From the NCBI RefSeq assembly GCF_037975245.1, contig NC_092571.1:15433917-15497916 (forward strand): a stretch of 64,000 bases of DNA, given 5' to 3'. Source of the DNA: Apostichopus japonicus (Eukaryota; Echinodermata; Holothuroidea; Aspidochirotida; Stichopodidae). The translations under genes were made by a program, and so were the position numbers. Position 1 is the first letter of the stretch. Each line of letters starts with the position of its first letter. Below are positions 1-12,664 of the stretch, piece by piece. The notes under the pieces are model-generated. The model worked only from the letters and a program-made list of their open reading frames with translations. It did not search any database and had not been told where the DNA came from.

Positions 1-594
1 CATTCGAGTACCAAGTACTTCCGAGTTCTTGACATTCCGGTCACCCAGTGACATAGCCTGAGTTCTGGGCTTTATTAAAGTACTGAGTATCAGTGTGTAG
101 GTACAGTAGTTTGGAATCCCAGTACATTTTCATTTGTGTACTTTTGAGTGCTCAATAGCAGCTCCCTGGTTAGGCTAATAGTATTACTACAATCATGATA
201 GGTTAGTATAGTCAGTATATTGCCATTGTAGAGTAATATTATAATGGCAGAGAGTAAAAGGTTATGCCTGTTCTTGTCATGATGTCCATTTTACACATAA
301 AACAAATTCTCTTGGGTCATCGTAATGTAGTTGCCCTGATTGAGTACCAACTACTTTCAATCGAGTATCAGTAATATGGCATCTGAAAACAAATACTGAA
401 TTATAAGAACAAGTACTTTAAACCCTTGATCACGGTACATTGAGAGCGAGTACCACATAACTGCAAGGCGGGAATCAAGTTCCAGCTACTTTTCATGTAC
501 AACAACATTGATGTATACATACAATTCCAGCAGGATGTCTTCTTGGAGGTGATTTTCACCCCCCCCCAACCCCCATCCTTCCATTTTTGTCTAG
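1..594. other. Left edge: LSG1 intron with degenerate GAGTAC motifs
   Basis: This lies downstream of the last visible LSG1 exon and is probably intron. It holds many loose copies of GAGTAC/CGAGTATCAGT-type words (around 4-140 and 340-480) and a poly-C tract at 559-571. No exon was recognised. Confidence 0.4.
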
Positions 595-962
595 TTAAAG
601 GGTGTGAAGACTCCCGAAAAAAGAAACGTCGAATACCGGTAATCTGACCTAGTTTCGAATGAGGTGTAACAGAAGTGTTAAACACCACCATTGATCCCAG
701 AAAATACACACACAGCTTGCTACCGTCGGTAATTAGACACTAGCGTACAGTCAGTACATACAGCTGCGGTCAATACCCACAGCACAGTGTACAAACGATA
801 CAGCGATGGACATCTCAGGTCCAACTAAAGATAACAAGGTATCACGTTTCATTACTGTCTGCATTTTGTAGCGACAGGAGAAAAACTTCACTTGCAATCA
901 ACGGAAAGTTAAGTTTTTCACAGGGCGGCACGCGGTTTGGAGCGAGTCTTCAATGCCTTTAA
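595..962 (+). mobile_element. TTAA-flanked MITE, copy 1
   Basis: Non-autonomous inverted-repeat element of about 360 bp, flanked on both sides by TTAA. The ends are AGGGTGTGAAGACTC and, inverted, AGGCATTGAAGACTC. It has no transposase. TTAA duplication is typical of piggyBac-like (also Kolobok) transposons; which family is inference. Its edge lies about 24 bases inside the intron from the LSG1 exon 12 donor. The internal ORF (401-709, minus) is not a gene. Confidence 0.85.
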
Positions 963-987
963 GTACTACAGTCTTGTGTAGTCTTAC

Positions 988-3900
988 CTGAGTTCCTTCT
1001 TCTGTTATGGTGGGTCGATTTGGTCTACTCTCTTCGTACCCATCTTTCACCACTGGTTCACAGACTGCATCAAATTCTTCATCTGAGATACCCGGTGGAG
1101 GCTTCCTGTAAAGAAGTCTTCCCTGTCAACAGATTTAAAGGAGAACGGTCAGCACAGATTAAAAGTTTTAGGGTCAGTTTTATAAATCAAGATTCCCAGG
1201 ACTGTGAGCAAATTTCTGGAGTAATGACATCATAATCATTCCATCAAAGGCTAAAATCAGTTGCAAAACAAGAGTTGTGTTTGACAGCGACAGTGCTTAG
1301 TAAGATTTGTGCAAAATGGTAATGTATCAATAAAATATACATGCAACACAAGACCTTAACTAGTTTCAAACTCTTTTATTTTTATCACAAACTTGTACAT
1401 TCGATCGACAAGCCATTTATTTGAAAACTTGCCAGAGACGTTGACTTCCTGATCAAGAAAGTCACACCAGTGACCTCTCCAATTCTGCATTGGCTTTCAA
1501 AATCATTTTTCATTCTTACACTTGCACACCTATTTTTTGGTGTTAGATTGATAAAGTAAGGAGGGGGTTGGGGGGTGTGGTAAGGTAGGGCAATTCATGA
1601 TCAGGAAAGACAATACAAACTACTAGAAGAGCCTTCCACCTTACTACCAAACCTGTTTACATCGAAGATAGCTCTTGTCCAAGTGAAACTGCAAGGACAA
1701 ATTTTCCTCCCACATCTTAATACAAATTCCATTCCAATTTATTTTGAAGGGGTTGAAAAAGGAAAGTGGTAACTTACATTGACAAAGTCTTTCAGCACCA
1801 AGAGAGAAACTCTTCTGGCATTTGGAACGCCCTTCTGTGTCATAAACCCTTTGTTATCTAATGTAAGAAACAAAGAAGTTTGTTAGTCCGAGCCATTTCT
1901 TTCATGAAGTTTGCCGTTAAGATACATATTACAGAAAGGTCCCATGTTGCTATTTGCTTTATATTAATGTTCATTTGGGAAGAAAAAAAAGAAGGAAACA
2001 AAAAAATGAATATTCATTTCACTTACATGCATATGCATTAAGAAATTCCAAGGCTGTTGGTGGTCTGTTCGGGTCTTCCCCTTCTTTCGGTTTGATGATG
2101 GATATCTTGTAGAACTTGTTCAGAATTCTCCGAGGGACCATCTGACAAATGTTTACAGCTCGTCAAGGAAATATTAATTTTCCATTCATCGACATCACTC
2201 TCTCAGACCTCATTGATGAGGTGCAACAATTTTTGTCATTGCTTGTAAATTTTCAAAGGAGAAAAAGGTCCTTTTGAGAGTAAAAAGAAGTGTACGTATT
2301 TATATCATAAAATTAAGATGGTGATCTCGTTTTTGTGTTGCTATTACAAGACAATTATATCTAAAATGTTTCTTGTTTGGTTGACAACAGCTTGAGCTAT
2401 GAAGGAACATGGATTTAGGGCTACTTGTAATCTCGGTCTCAAAAACTTGAACAGATTGTATCGATAGATTTAGTATTAAATTAATTTACGAACAAAAGTA
2501 TTGACATTTGCAACTAGAATTGTTCGCCAGCAGAACCTTAACATATTTTGGGGTGTGATGTTTGTTTTGAATGGCAACCCAAGCATAGAAATGGTTTAAC
2601 AGGGATGTCCACCAACTACAGACTGGACAGCTAAGGTGACATATCACAGAACTTGGTCATTTGTTCAAATCCAATTCTAGCATTTGCTTTGTTTTTTTTT
2701 TCCAAACTGTGTTATTAATTTTCCTTGATAATTGTCTATGCTTGAGAAAGGGTGAGGTGTAGATTGTCACAGTAAAATTAAAAGTAAGGATATGAGAGAA
2801 ACCGGTGAGACAAAGTCACGGATCTGGTCCACCGGTAAGATCCCGTAGATCACCATCTCCCCCTTGGAACTGACAAAGGAGGGCATCACAAGGCCAGGAC
2901 AATCGCAGAGGCACAGAGTAGGTTCAACAAATAAAGTCTGGAGAGAGAAAATGACCATTAATTTAGATGATTCAATTTCTTTACTCTTTATATTGCCAAT
3001 CTGTTTTTGTGGTCACATTAAATGGAAGAAGGCTGAAATATTGGATGAATGTCCCGTTAAAGTTACCTGAAAATGTTTGGTTCTTCCGGGGGTAGCTGAC
3101 ACGGGAACTTTCTTCTGCTGAAGCAGAGCATTGATAGTCGAACTCTTACCGACATTCGGATATCCGACCTATTATTCACAATGTGAAAAGAAGTGAAAAA
3201 GAAGAAAAGTACATGAATATCTGAATAATCTGAATTCAACGCATTATTTTTCACTAATTATACCTGATGATGCTATGAAATTGTTAGAACATATCTTAAG
3301 CTTACTTCTCATTTCTGAGACCTTCTGAGAGATGAATTGTCAAAATTACATCCGAGCTTCGCAGATCTACTTCACCCTTCATTTATCCACATTGTAGCGA
3401 AAAGGGTAAAAAAATCACATTTGAGATAAAAAATTGGCAAACTAGTTTCAATAGCAACTCTAATGATATCTGGATTTAGTTATAGTGTGCGTGTAAGCAA
3501 TGTAAGATAACCCCCCCCCCCCCCTTATAAATACCGTCTCAGTTGCAAGTTTATGGCGGTACTTACACCACGATGCTATACATAGGAACTGGAATATATC
3601 TCATGGCATACGATGAAACTTGTTCAGATCATAGTGGTTACCTTGAACATAACAGTAAAGAGAAAAAAAATTGTCCTTACCATTCCTACAGTGGTGATGC
3701 CTTCTTCAACTTTCTTTCCTTTATGAACTGATCTTATTAACTCAAGAAGTTCTTCTCCATTCACCAGATTTCCATTGTTGCTTTCTGCCAGTCTCTTCAT
3801 GTTAGATGTACCAGGGCCTCTAACATCTGGAGCGCGTGATGTGTCTGAATCTTCATCGTCCTTAATACTGTCTCCATCGCTTTCAGGTTTTGCATTTTTA

Positions 3901-6900
3901 ACTGATTCCTTGATATCATCGTCGTCCTCATCTCGTAAATGAGGCGATTCAGAAGTAGTTCTTTCATGATCCTCCAAATCAGATTCATGAATATTCATAG
4001 CTGATTTACCACCTGCTCCATCAGAAGTGCCCTCTCTTGCACCTATTTCTTCGGCGGGTGTTTCGCTACTCTCCTCATCCAGTTGGAGACCTTCGACCTC
4101 TTCCTCTAACTGACTGAATGGATTAGATACCGGTAACCTCGTCGCATCGTCCTCTGTTTGTTTCTTTGCCTCTTCCTGTGTCTCTAAGGCAGGACCTTCA
4201 TCATCTGCCTCATCTTCTCCATCTTGTTCCGCGCTGTCGAGCTGAAAGAGTCCGAATACGAGAGTCCTTACAGCTACATGCAGTCGTTCATTTAGCATGC
4301 CGTCATAAACTGGACAGTTTTCTGACAACTTTGAAAACATTCCATTTCAACATTCACATCTTTACTGAGTTATGTTTATTAAAAAGTACATGGCAACAGG
4401 AAAAGATTTTCATGAGTCTATGAGGTTAATAACAGTTTTGAGCAAACCTCAAACTGGTTGATATCAACCCACAGGGGGCGGGTGCATGGATAGGGTGTCA
4501 ATTTAGGCTTGACAATCGTGCAAGCAGTATACATGACTTTTGTCAGAAGGTGACCAACAATTATTCAAAGAGAATACCAAAACTTCTTGTGACTCAATTT
4601 TACACCTAGAGAGTTTCAAGTTAACCCTTGAGGAAGAGACTGGGATGGAGGAAGAAAACTCCATTTTCACAGCACAAGCTAAGAGGCAAATCCGACCGTG
4701 GTCGTTAACTTACGGAAAGAAGATATTTTACGATGAACAGCTTCTTAAGGAGTTTAGAAAACTTGATTCTTATTTGGGAGAAACCATCCTTTAATGACAA
4801 GCTTTAACCCTTCTACTGAACATCTCAGGTTATTAGTTAGTGTTTACATTTGGTACATCAATATTCATGTTTTTGAATTTTGTTTGTTATTAATAACTGA
4901 AAAATAATATAGCATAATCATTCATGTACACAAACTAATATACAATTTTTACTTTTGTTAAGCAGTTCACTTGTGTTAGCATTTCATCTTGCTATACGAT
5001 ACTGGCTAAAATTATAACCGTCTATCCACGAGGGTACTCCCATCGTCAGAACAAACCTCTTGTTTTATTCTTTCCGTTTCTGCAAAAGCTGACCAGAATG
5101 CAACTCGTATGCCCTGGTGAGTGAAATATTCCGCCCAGGCATCTCTCTGCTCTTGGGTCAAGAGATCAGCTTTGCTGAGGAGAATAAAATTCTCCTTCTC
5201 TTCACTGACTTCTTTCACATATTTTTCCTATAAAAAAAGAAGGCAGAAATAGAAAGAATTAATGGGTAAAAGTTGATAGAAACTTTCACATATATTGAAA
5301 GCCCTTGATCTCTTTGATGTCAAGCTCAGAGAAAGGGCATTCAACATTCTCATCTTGCATCTTTGTTTATCTGTTTATTTTTTTAAAGGAATAGTAAACA
5401 TTCCTTTACCTGCTCTACCATGTCATGGGTTGGGTAAAAACTTTTTGACTGTGGCCTGCCAATGACTGTTGTATAAGATATAAATATATATAATGGGTGG
5501 AAGACTCACCATATCTTCACATCTGAAGAGAAGAGGGTTCCGTGCATCGACGATCTGGACCACGACATCGCTCCGCTCTATGACCCTCCAGAGTTGCCGC
5601 CAGAACTCTAAATTACGCTCGAATGGAGTTAAGACCACATGATCCTTCTCTTCCAGACTGAACGGCAAAGCAAGAAAATAAACAAGGAATTATGATAATG
5701 AAATAGTTAACCACATCAAAGTGCTGTATATATCGTGTTTCGAAGATGACTTGAATGATGCAGTTTGGTTTCGGTTTGGTTAGATAAGATAGCACTCTGA
5801 TTACAAGTTCACTTGAAGTTAGGCAGTTTTAAAATGTTTGTTGTTTTTTTGAAAATGTTAATATGATGAAAAAAATTTATAATTTGAATATTTGTTTCAC
5901 TCAGGATTAGTTACTATTTGTATTAGTATCACATTGTAAATGTCCTTGAAGTGAGGGTTAAGGGATTGGGGTGGATGAGTGAGAGAGATAAAAGAAGGTG
6001 GAAGCAGGGAGGGGAAGGGGTGAGGGTGGGGGGTCAGATGGATAGCTATCAGAATAATTCACATTTACATTAGTTGCCTGAATCATAGAAACAAAGTTTT
6101 TAATGAAAGCTCAAGCAAAACTTTAAGCAGAGCTAATAGCAAATTATCAAGACAATTAAGTTCCTTCTTGTTTCAAGTTAGGAATAACAATCCTGTCAAT
6201 TTTAAAAATTAGTTGTTCCATCCATGATCTGGGAGATTCAATCTGCTTATTTATGACTTTACATGGTTTAAGTTATAATCACCTTGCTAGTTGCCTTCTC
6301 CATGACATGAACGATTCTCTCTCTTTCATCTCCAGTTCTGTAGCAGTAGTATCCGAGTCCCATTGAGGCCTGCAGACAAAAAGCTTAAATGATTAGCTTA
6401 GAACAATTACTGAGGAACTATGTTGTGTACTGAAACATAATCCATCTCAAGAGCTATGTTCCATTTTCATTTTTTTTTTAATGTGTGACTATATCAATTA
6501 ATGAAGGCAAAAATGACACAATGATAGCAAAAAGTCAAACTGAACTGAAGTTACTCGATATTTGCCCTTGTTTGGTATCTAAGGAATGAACTACAACTCT
6601 ACCTTCGTGGGATGCCGAGTAGTTCCTTGTTATCCTCCTGGGCTTTGTGAATTGCCTCTTCTTCCTCTATTGATGGTAGACCACTGTAATTGTCATTGAT
6701 CACAGTGATATTCAATTTTTCTGGGGGAAAAAATTAGACTTACTGTACATAGAGGTTTCATATTGAGTTGATATTTCCACAGAATTGTCGACAACATTTT
6801 TGAGAAACTTGCTCATAATGATTGTTTAAATTGGTCTGGGTTTTCAAATATATTTAAATCAAAACAAATCAAACAGCTATTAAGAAAAGTTCTGCTCAAT

Positions 6901-8801
6901 TAGTGCTCTCTCAAGCAAGACTTTTCATTTAGTCTTGGGGGAATAATTGCATTATGAGATAGGCATACCTGCTGTAAACTGTGTGCCAGCTAACTCTGCA
7001 GTCGTCAAGAATTCATCAAGAGAATTCTGTTCAGTTACTGAATTGAGATTGATTCTGTTCCAGTCATAGCCATCATCTAAGTCACTGGTATGATGCTGAG
7101 AAAGAAAGGAAATCATTTCAAATCCAATAATCAAAAAAGACAGGACAAAGCATTTAAGCTTATGCTGTACCGCAATAATTACATACTTCAGACTGACATA
7201 ACATAATCTGCTACTGCTCAGTAACCTGATTGGTGGCAACTTGGACCCAACAGAGCATCAGCTTTGAATCAGTAATTCCATAGGTCAATCCATCCACCAC
7301 TGGTCAGAACAGGACAAGAGGCTAAAAGATTGTGTCACTTCCTAAGGTGACTGAAAGCTCTTACTTTTCATTTGCCTTCAATGGATAGTATATAGCGATA
7401 CTATACTTTACAGCTAATCGTAAGTCCTGGGCAACAAGCTATGTTCTAATGTTTGTATACAGTACCATGATGTGTTTGTTCTAATGCGATTTAAAGGGAT
7501 ATTTGGTGCTGATAATCATTGTTGAACAAAATTGCTGTGAAATTTTGCATCTTTACATGAACTCCATTAAACATTTTGAAGTGTGGAGAAAATTTAATTT
7601 TTGGATCCATCAGGCAACAGCATCTGGAGCTAGTAATATCATCATGGCAAATGAATCGAAAATGTCATTGTTTTGCTTATATCACATCCTAAAATTGCAT
7701 TAATCCCAATAAGAGTTAGACTAACGTTAAGAGTTAGTCTCTGCAGTAGTCTCTAACGCAGGCCTAGTGTTAATAACGTAGGCCTAGTAATATTATTGGT
7801 GGGGCTTATCCGCAGGGCAGCCCTGTGAATAGCCAGACACATACACCTTATTCACAAAGCAGCCCTGCGAATAGCCGGACACAAGTATCTTATTCACAGG
7901 GCAGCCCTGCGAATAGCCAGACACATACACCTTATTCGCAGGGCAGCCCTGTGAATAGCCAGACACAAGCATCTTATTTGCAGGGCTGCCCTGCGAATAG
8001 CCAGACACATACACCTTATTCACAGGGCAGCCTTAGACTGGGTTAACGGGCTCAGTAACTTTTGGGGCTATTCGAGTCTGCTTTTGGGCACCAGCTATCT
8101 TTTTGAGAGTCTTAATTGGGAGCCTCTATATTTTGAGGAATTTATTGGCCTTTGGGATTCCTACCTCAATGCTGTTAGGATTGGTTTTGGGAGCCTAGGG
8201 CCTTAAGATTGAACCAGTCTAGCATTAGTACCGCCTACATAAAAAATGTCATCCCTCATTTTCACCTTTGTTTTTGCAGAGTGACTGCTCATTTGCATGT
8301 AAAGGTGTGGGAGGGGGGGTGTCACACCCTTGACCATATTGGCTTTCAGGCAATATCGGCTTTGGGGAATCTCAAGATAAGCTCCCTTAAAATAAGCTTT
8401 AAAAATTGAACTGCTGGGGTTCCAAAAATTAGCTTATGAAGTGGCTAAGACTATTTGGGCCCAAAAGGTTGGCTTTTTCAAGGCCCCTAAACTGACTGGT
8501 ATCAATGGCAAAACCTAATAATAAACCTATTTTCAAAATCGTCACAGCCCTGCGAATAAGGTGTCTGTGTACGTTATTCGCCGGGCTGCCCTGCGAATAA
8601 TCACTTCGAATATTATTAGATATAGGCTAGGCTAAATTAAATGATCAACAATTCATTGTGTGCTTTGTCAGTATAACAACGTAGTATCAATTGTGCGATA
8701 ATTCTCACCCATGAATTTGTATGACCAGGCCTGGACTTCCTCTGACGAGATTTAATGATACTTCTACCAATCGCAGTATTCGCGTCCTTTTTCTTCCCCA
8801 T
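988..8801 (-). CDS. LSG1: Large subunit GTPase 1 (LSG1/Lsg1p), 3' end outside window
   Basis: Cytoplasmic, circularly permuted GTPase that releases the export adaptor NMD3 from pre-60S ribosomes (family knowledge). Twelve exons, all on minus: 8709-8801, 6969-7095, 6603-6720, 6283-6369, 5510-5657, 5057-5227, 3681-4241, 3067-3168, 2803-2937, 2027-2141, 1778-1857, 988-1122; 624 codons so far. The start MGKKKD at 8801 has the family's basic N-terminus, and phases close throughout. Permuted motif order is visible: G4 as SKAD (residue ~209; human has NKAD), G1 GYPNVGKS (~437-444), the PGRTKHF switch (~462) and G3 DCPG (~481). Exon 7 is a 187-residue acidic insert between G4 and G1, a variable region in orthologues. 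The donor of exon 6 (5057, alternatives to 5019) and the exon 9/10 joint (2803/2141) are the least certain; six residues present in human appear missing there. The last ~60 residues should lie left of position 1. Confidence 0.93.
3509..3526. repeat. Poly-C tract in LSG1 intron
   Basis: Run of about 16 C residues. Similar C or G runs recur at 559, 9540, 9948, 11479, 28003, 34089, 41170, 56050 and 61756. They are characteristic of this genome, and several sit inside or at the ends of MITEs. Confidence 0.7.
7806..8034. repeat. 42-bp minisatellite with 84-bp higher-order period (LSG1 intron 1)
   Basis: Five to six copies of a 42-bp unit built around GGGCAGCCCTGCGAATAGCC. Units alternate between endings ACACATACACCTT and ACACAAGTATCTT/ACACAAGCATCTT, so the true period is 84 bp. 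Each unit holds a near-perfect 23-bp palindrome centred on CAGGGCAGCCCTG. Because 42 is a multiple of 3, both strands are open (7793-8023 and 7825-8046), but these are not genes. Confidence 0.9.
8543..8604. repeat. Inverted outlying copy of the 42-bp unit
   Basis: One and a half units in opposite orientation to the 7806-8034 array, reading CCCTGCGAATAAGGTGT and then GGGCTGCCCTGCGAATAA. With the array it brackets about 500 bp of unique sequence, as foldback element ends would. Confidence 0.75.
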
Positions 8802-9492
8802 GATGAAAACTTCCAGGAAATTATTTATTTAAGTAAGAGTTCTATACTGGCAATGGCATGCTATCTTAGTGTAAAATGGTTTTCTCACGCAGATTGCGTA
8901 AGGTTTCATACATAACGTACACGTGTATTACGCAATCTACTGACACAAACCATAGACACAAACGTACATGAACTTGCACAAAATCCGTAAAGCACTGATT
9001 CTGATTGGCAGTCGCAGAATGTATGTTGTGAAGGGATGTGGGACGGTGCGGGCGACGAGGGGAAGATGCGAGGTGGAGGTGCACATATAAGGGTAAAACT
9101 GGGGGAAAAACGGGAAGATTCCTGTGATATATAATTCTGCAACGAAATCGAATTCCTGGTAATATGGTAATTGCCGAAGGTTAGGCCTACACGTTAAAAT
9201 TCACCATACGAAAATGTTGATATACCTAACGGGTGTTACAATATCTATAGAAAAAGGGTCACAAAACGGAATTCAAATCAGGGAGCTACATAGCTCCCTG
9301 ACCTAATCAGAACAGGGTTGATAAATAACCGCAAATATCCGCACTGACCATGTACTATCACGATACTGGTTTGCAGACTTAGAGGCCGGGGAGGGGGTAA
9401 AACCATTCATCAGTGATGTCAAATTACCGTCTATGGAAGGCACCACGCCCCCGGTGAAAAAATATCATTCCTATCTAGTATTGTCATGACTA
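8802..9492. other. LSG1 5' flank / intergenic
   Basis: Upstream of the LSG1 start on the minus strand; it should hold the promoter and 5' UTR. No core motif was identified with confidence, and the ORFs here are not recognisable. Confidence 0.4.
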
Positions 9493-9502
9493 GCATACAC
9501 CC

Positions 9503-9991
9503 AAGGGCGGCGGAACCGGGGGGCACAGGGGGCACGTTCCCCCCCCCCCCCACTTTATTTCCTCAGGTTAAAAATGTGCCCTTTTTCTACATATTTCGAA
9601 ATAAAAAAAAAGAGTTTACAAAGCGAAACCCACGTCGAATGAAATATTTCGGGAAGTTTTAAATGTTTACTACCACAGGCGTAGGAGCCCAATTTGATTT
9701 GGGGGGGGGGGGCTGTAACGACTTGCCCGAAAAATATTACCAAAATGTTTCGCGCGCTACGCGCGTGTTCATCATGTTAATGTGCATATCGTATAGGCAT
9801 GCGTTAGTTATTACATCGCATGCCAATAAAATACAATCATTTGCCGTGTTATAACCCTTCCAAATTGGTTATAATTATTGGGAAAGGGTACTAAATATCA
9901 GGCTGCATCAGTCCAATCGAATTTCTTCAAAGTGCCCTTCGACGTTGGTCCCCCCCCCCCCCCTTAGATTAAAAGTGCTTCCGCCGCCCTT
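9503..9991. mobile_element. MITE with 10-bp target duplication
   Basis: Terminal inverted repeat AAGGGCGGCGGAA at the left and its complement at the right, directly flanked by identical 10-bp duplications GCATACACCC (9493-9502 and 9992-10001). Length is 489 bp, without transposase, and poly-C runs lie near both ends. A 9-11 bp duplication fits Mutator-like elements; the family is inferred from that alone. Confidence 0.88.
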
Positions 9992-10001
9992 GCATACACC
10001 C

Positions 10002-10859
10002 GTTGTTCTCCCTGGCAGTACTACTTTAGTCTCCTGGGCTCTGAGCCTACTTGGATTGTCATGGGAGGCCTAACAGAGTTATGGTATCAGCCACATGGAT
10101 TAGTAAATTATATTTTGTGACTTTAATCCCCTACACGCGAGACGAATGGCTCATTTGAGTTACCGTTAAAAGGTTCGATCACCAAGCAGAAAACAAATAT
10201 CACTAAGCAAGAAAGATGTTGTTTTGAGCCAGAACCATGGCTCTTTGTATTTCAAACATAAACCATTTTTCTTTTCCTTACAGACATTTCAATTTACTAC
10301 TATGATACATATATTCCCTTATACTTGTCTTCTTGAAACATCCGATACAGAAAGAACAGAGTCTACTTACTTTCTTCAAGAATGGAAGTCAAAATAGATT
10401 ATCAATTTTCTGCCCTAAGAAATGCACATAAAACCGTGCACTCTCATTTATATGTTTTCTTATACGATGTTCAATCATAAACATTAATTCAATAGGATGA
10501 TAATTCTTATAGTGGAGCCGTTTTTCAATTCTTTTATTCCGTCTGTTTGAGCATCAACACACGTCTTGAATTGCACCAATATCACACTCTTGCTCATTTT
10601 CTTGAATACGTTTCTAGTCTCTACTCTGTCGAAAAAAAAAAAAATCCAGTAGAAACTGAACTTTAAAGAAAAACCTACAACAAACCACAATTATTAACTA
10701 ATGCGACACAGATACTGCTGGCCATGATGAATAAATGCCGGAAGATAAAAATGAAAAGAAACTTAATTCCGTTCGAGTAATATGTAGCGTTTGACTTAAT
10801 TACGATCAGATTCATAAGTGGATACGTCCTCAAAGTATTCTAGCTATTGAAACGTTCAA
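10002..10859. other. Intergenic, LSG1-SSU72 spacer
   Basis: AT-rich spacer without recognisable coding exons or repeats. The 10484-10690 minus ORF shows no known family. Confidence 0.35.
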
Positions 10860-10995
10860 CAACATAACATAACATATCATAATATACCACAACATAACAT
10901 AAAATATCATAAGATACTATAACACAACATACCATATCATAAAATATACATACCATAACATAACAAAATATATCTTAACATATAATAACATAAAC
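10860..10995. repeat. Degenerate (AACAT)n-type microsatellite
   Basis: About 135 bp of AACAT, ATCAT and ATAACAT words in loose tandem. Confidence 0.85.
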
Positions 10996-11849
10996 AATTA
11001 AGAGAATGTTAAGAACTAAGAAAAGAAGGTCAAATTATATTACAAAAGTTACAAACGAGCGTCAAATTGAATTTGTCAAAAACTTAAATGTGTAAAAGAA
11101 GTTCAGAGCGGGTGTAGTTATTTCAACGACTATAGTTCAATGTGAACGCAAATAGAACGAAATTAATTACATGTCAATAATAAAATTAAAACTGATGTAT
11201 GAACGATGACTATGGGCAAAACTATTGGTTTTAGTTACAATCAAGGAAGAAAAGTAACAATTTGAGTGTTGATATTTCTCTTTATCGTCTTTCCGTTGTC
11301 AAATTAGAAAGCGTTTCATAATATTTAGCATTTATGGTGATGTTGGTTCATTGTTTTATTAATTTCAATAATGTTACAATAAAAACAACTCCTGTTACCC
11401 ATATAGGCCTGATTCACAACACTGATGGAACTATGTTTCTCTAATATTGTTAGCAGGGGCGAAAGCACCGGTGTACTGGGGGGGGGGGCGAGGGGGTGGC
11501 TAAGATGTTATGAATTCTGGGGGAGAGACTAAGGGGTTGGGGTAGGTCCCCGATAGAAGTACGTGGTTATTCCCCTGCAATTTTAGCATATAAATACGAA
11601 CGTTCTGTCAACCTTTATTCTGCAGTATAATAAATAATGCACCATGAACGTTAAAATCGTTATTGAAGCAGAAGGGAAATAAAGTCTGAAATGTGATGTA
11701 ATTTTGTTCAACAAGATTAGAAATAAATCACTTTCAGGACATAACATTATATTATATTTGACAAATATTAGCTCTCAGACACATATAAGCAACATTTGTG
11801 ACCGGTAATAAACATCTCGTAAAACAACAAAGCATCTGGAATAGACACT
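10996..11849. other. Intergenic AT-rich spacer
   Basis: No exon was recognised. A short G-rich patch at 11457-11500 (GCACCGGTGTACTGGGGGG) resembles the ends of the 9503 and 56033 elements and may be a fragment. Confidence 0.3.
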
Positions 11850-12640
11850 ATCATCAATAGGTACCGGTAGTCAATATCATCATTAACAAAAACTCAAACT
11901 ATGGCCGTAACATCAACATGGAGAGCTCATGGTATCATCAATATTGAAGTATGTCGCGACAATCAGTACCATGAGCATATACTATTGTCAATGAAAATAC
12001 CAAGCGACCATCAATAGAGATACCGTGCTATCATCAATGGAGATACCATGCTATAATTAAAGAAATATCATGCTATCATCAATGGAGATACCATGCTATC
12101 ATTAATGGAGATACCATGCTATCATTAATGGAGATACCATGCTATCATCAATAGCGATACCATGCTGCCAGCAATAAAGACATATGTTATCACCAATAGG
12201 GATGCCATCGTATCACCAATGGACATCCCGTACTATCGTAAAAAAATAAACTTAAGATAGATGTTATCATCAATAACATGTTATCTCTGTTGGGATGCCA
12301 TCTCACCACCAATGAACATTCCATACTATCATCAGAAAAATTAAGATACACGTTACCATCACTAGTGATACGATGCTATCATTAATAGAATTGGCATGCC
12401 ATCATCAACTGGGATACCATGCTATACTATCCACAAAGATACTGTGCGATTACCAATATGGACATCTAGTTAACATCAACAAAGATTGATGATACCATAG
12501 ATATAGATACCGTGCTATCACTGATAGAAATATTATGTTTACATCAAGAAAGATTAGATTCCATTTGCTGTCATCAATAAAGATAGATAATTTCAAGTGG
12601 GATACCATGCTATCATCAATAAAGTTCAAACTATGATCAA
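11850..12640. repeat. 23-bp minisatellite behind SSU72
   Basis: Degenerate tandem array of a 23-bp unit, best preserved at 12000-12160, where CAATGGAGATACCATGCTAT recurs with almost no change. It decays on both sides and continues to the SSU72 stop codon. It probably forms SSU72 3' UTR or immediate downstream DNA. Confidence 0.88.
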
Positions 12641-12664
12641 TGCATGTACTTTAAACAACTATCA

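Noticed and set aside
401-709. 102-residue minus-strand ORF with a close copy at 37926-38132
   Set aside because: Lies mostly inside copies of the TTAA MITE; shared sequence is transposon, not gene.
7793-8046. Two opposing ORFs with repeated [11 protein letters not shown] / [12 protein letters not shown]-type units
   Set aside because: Product of the 42-bp minisatellite, which is open in both directions because 42 is divisible by 3.
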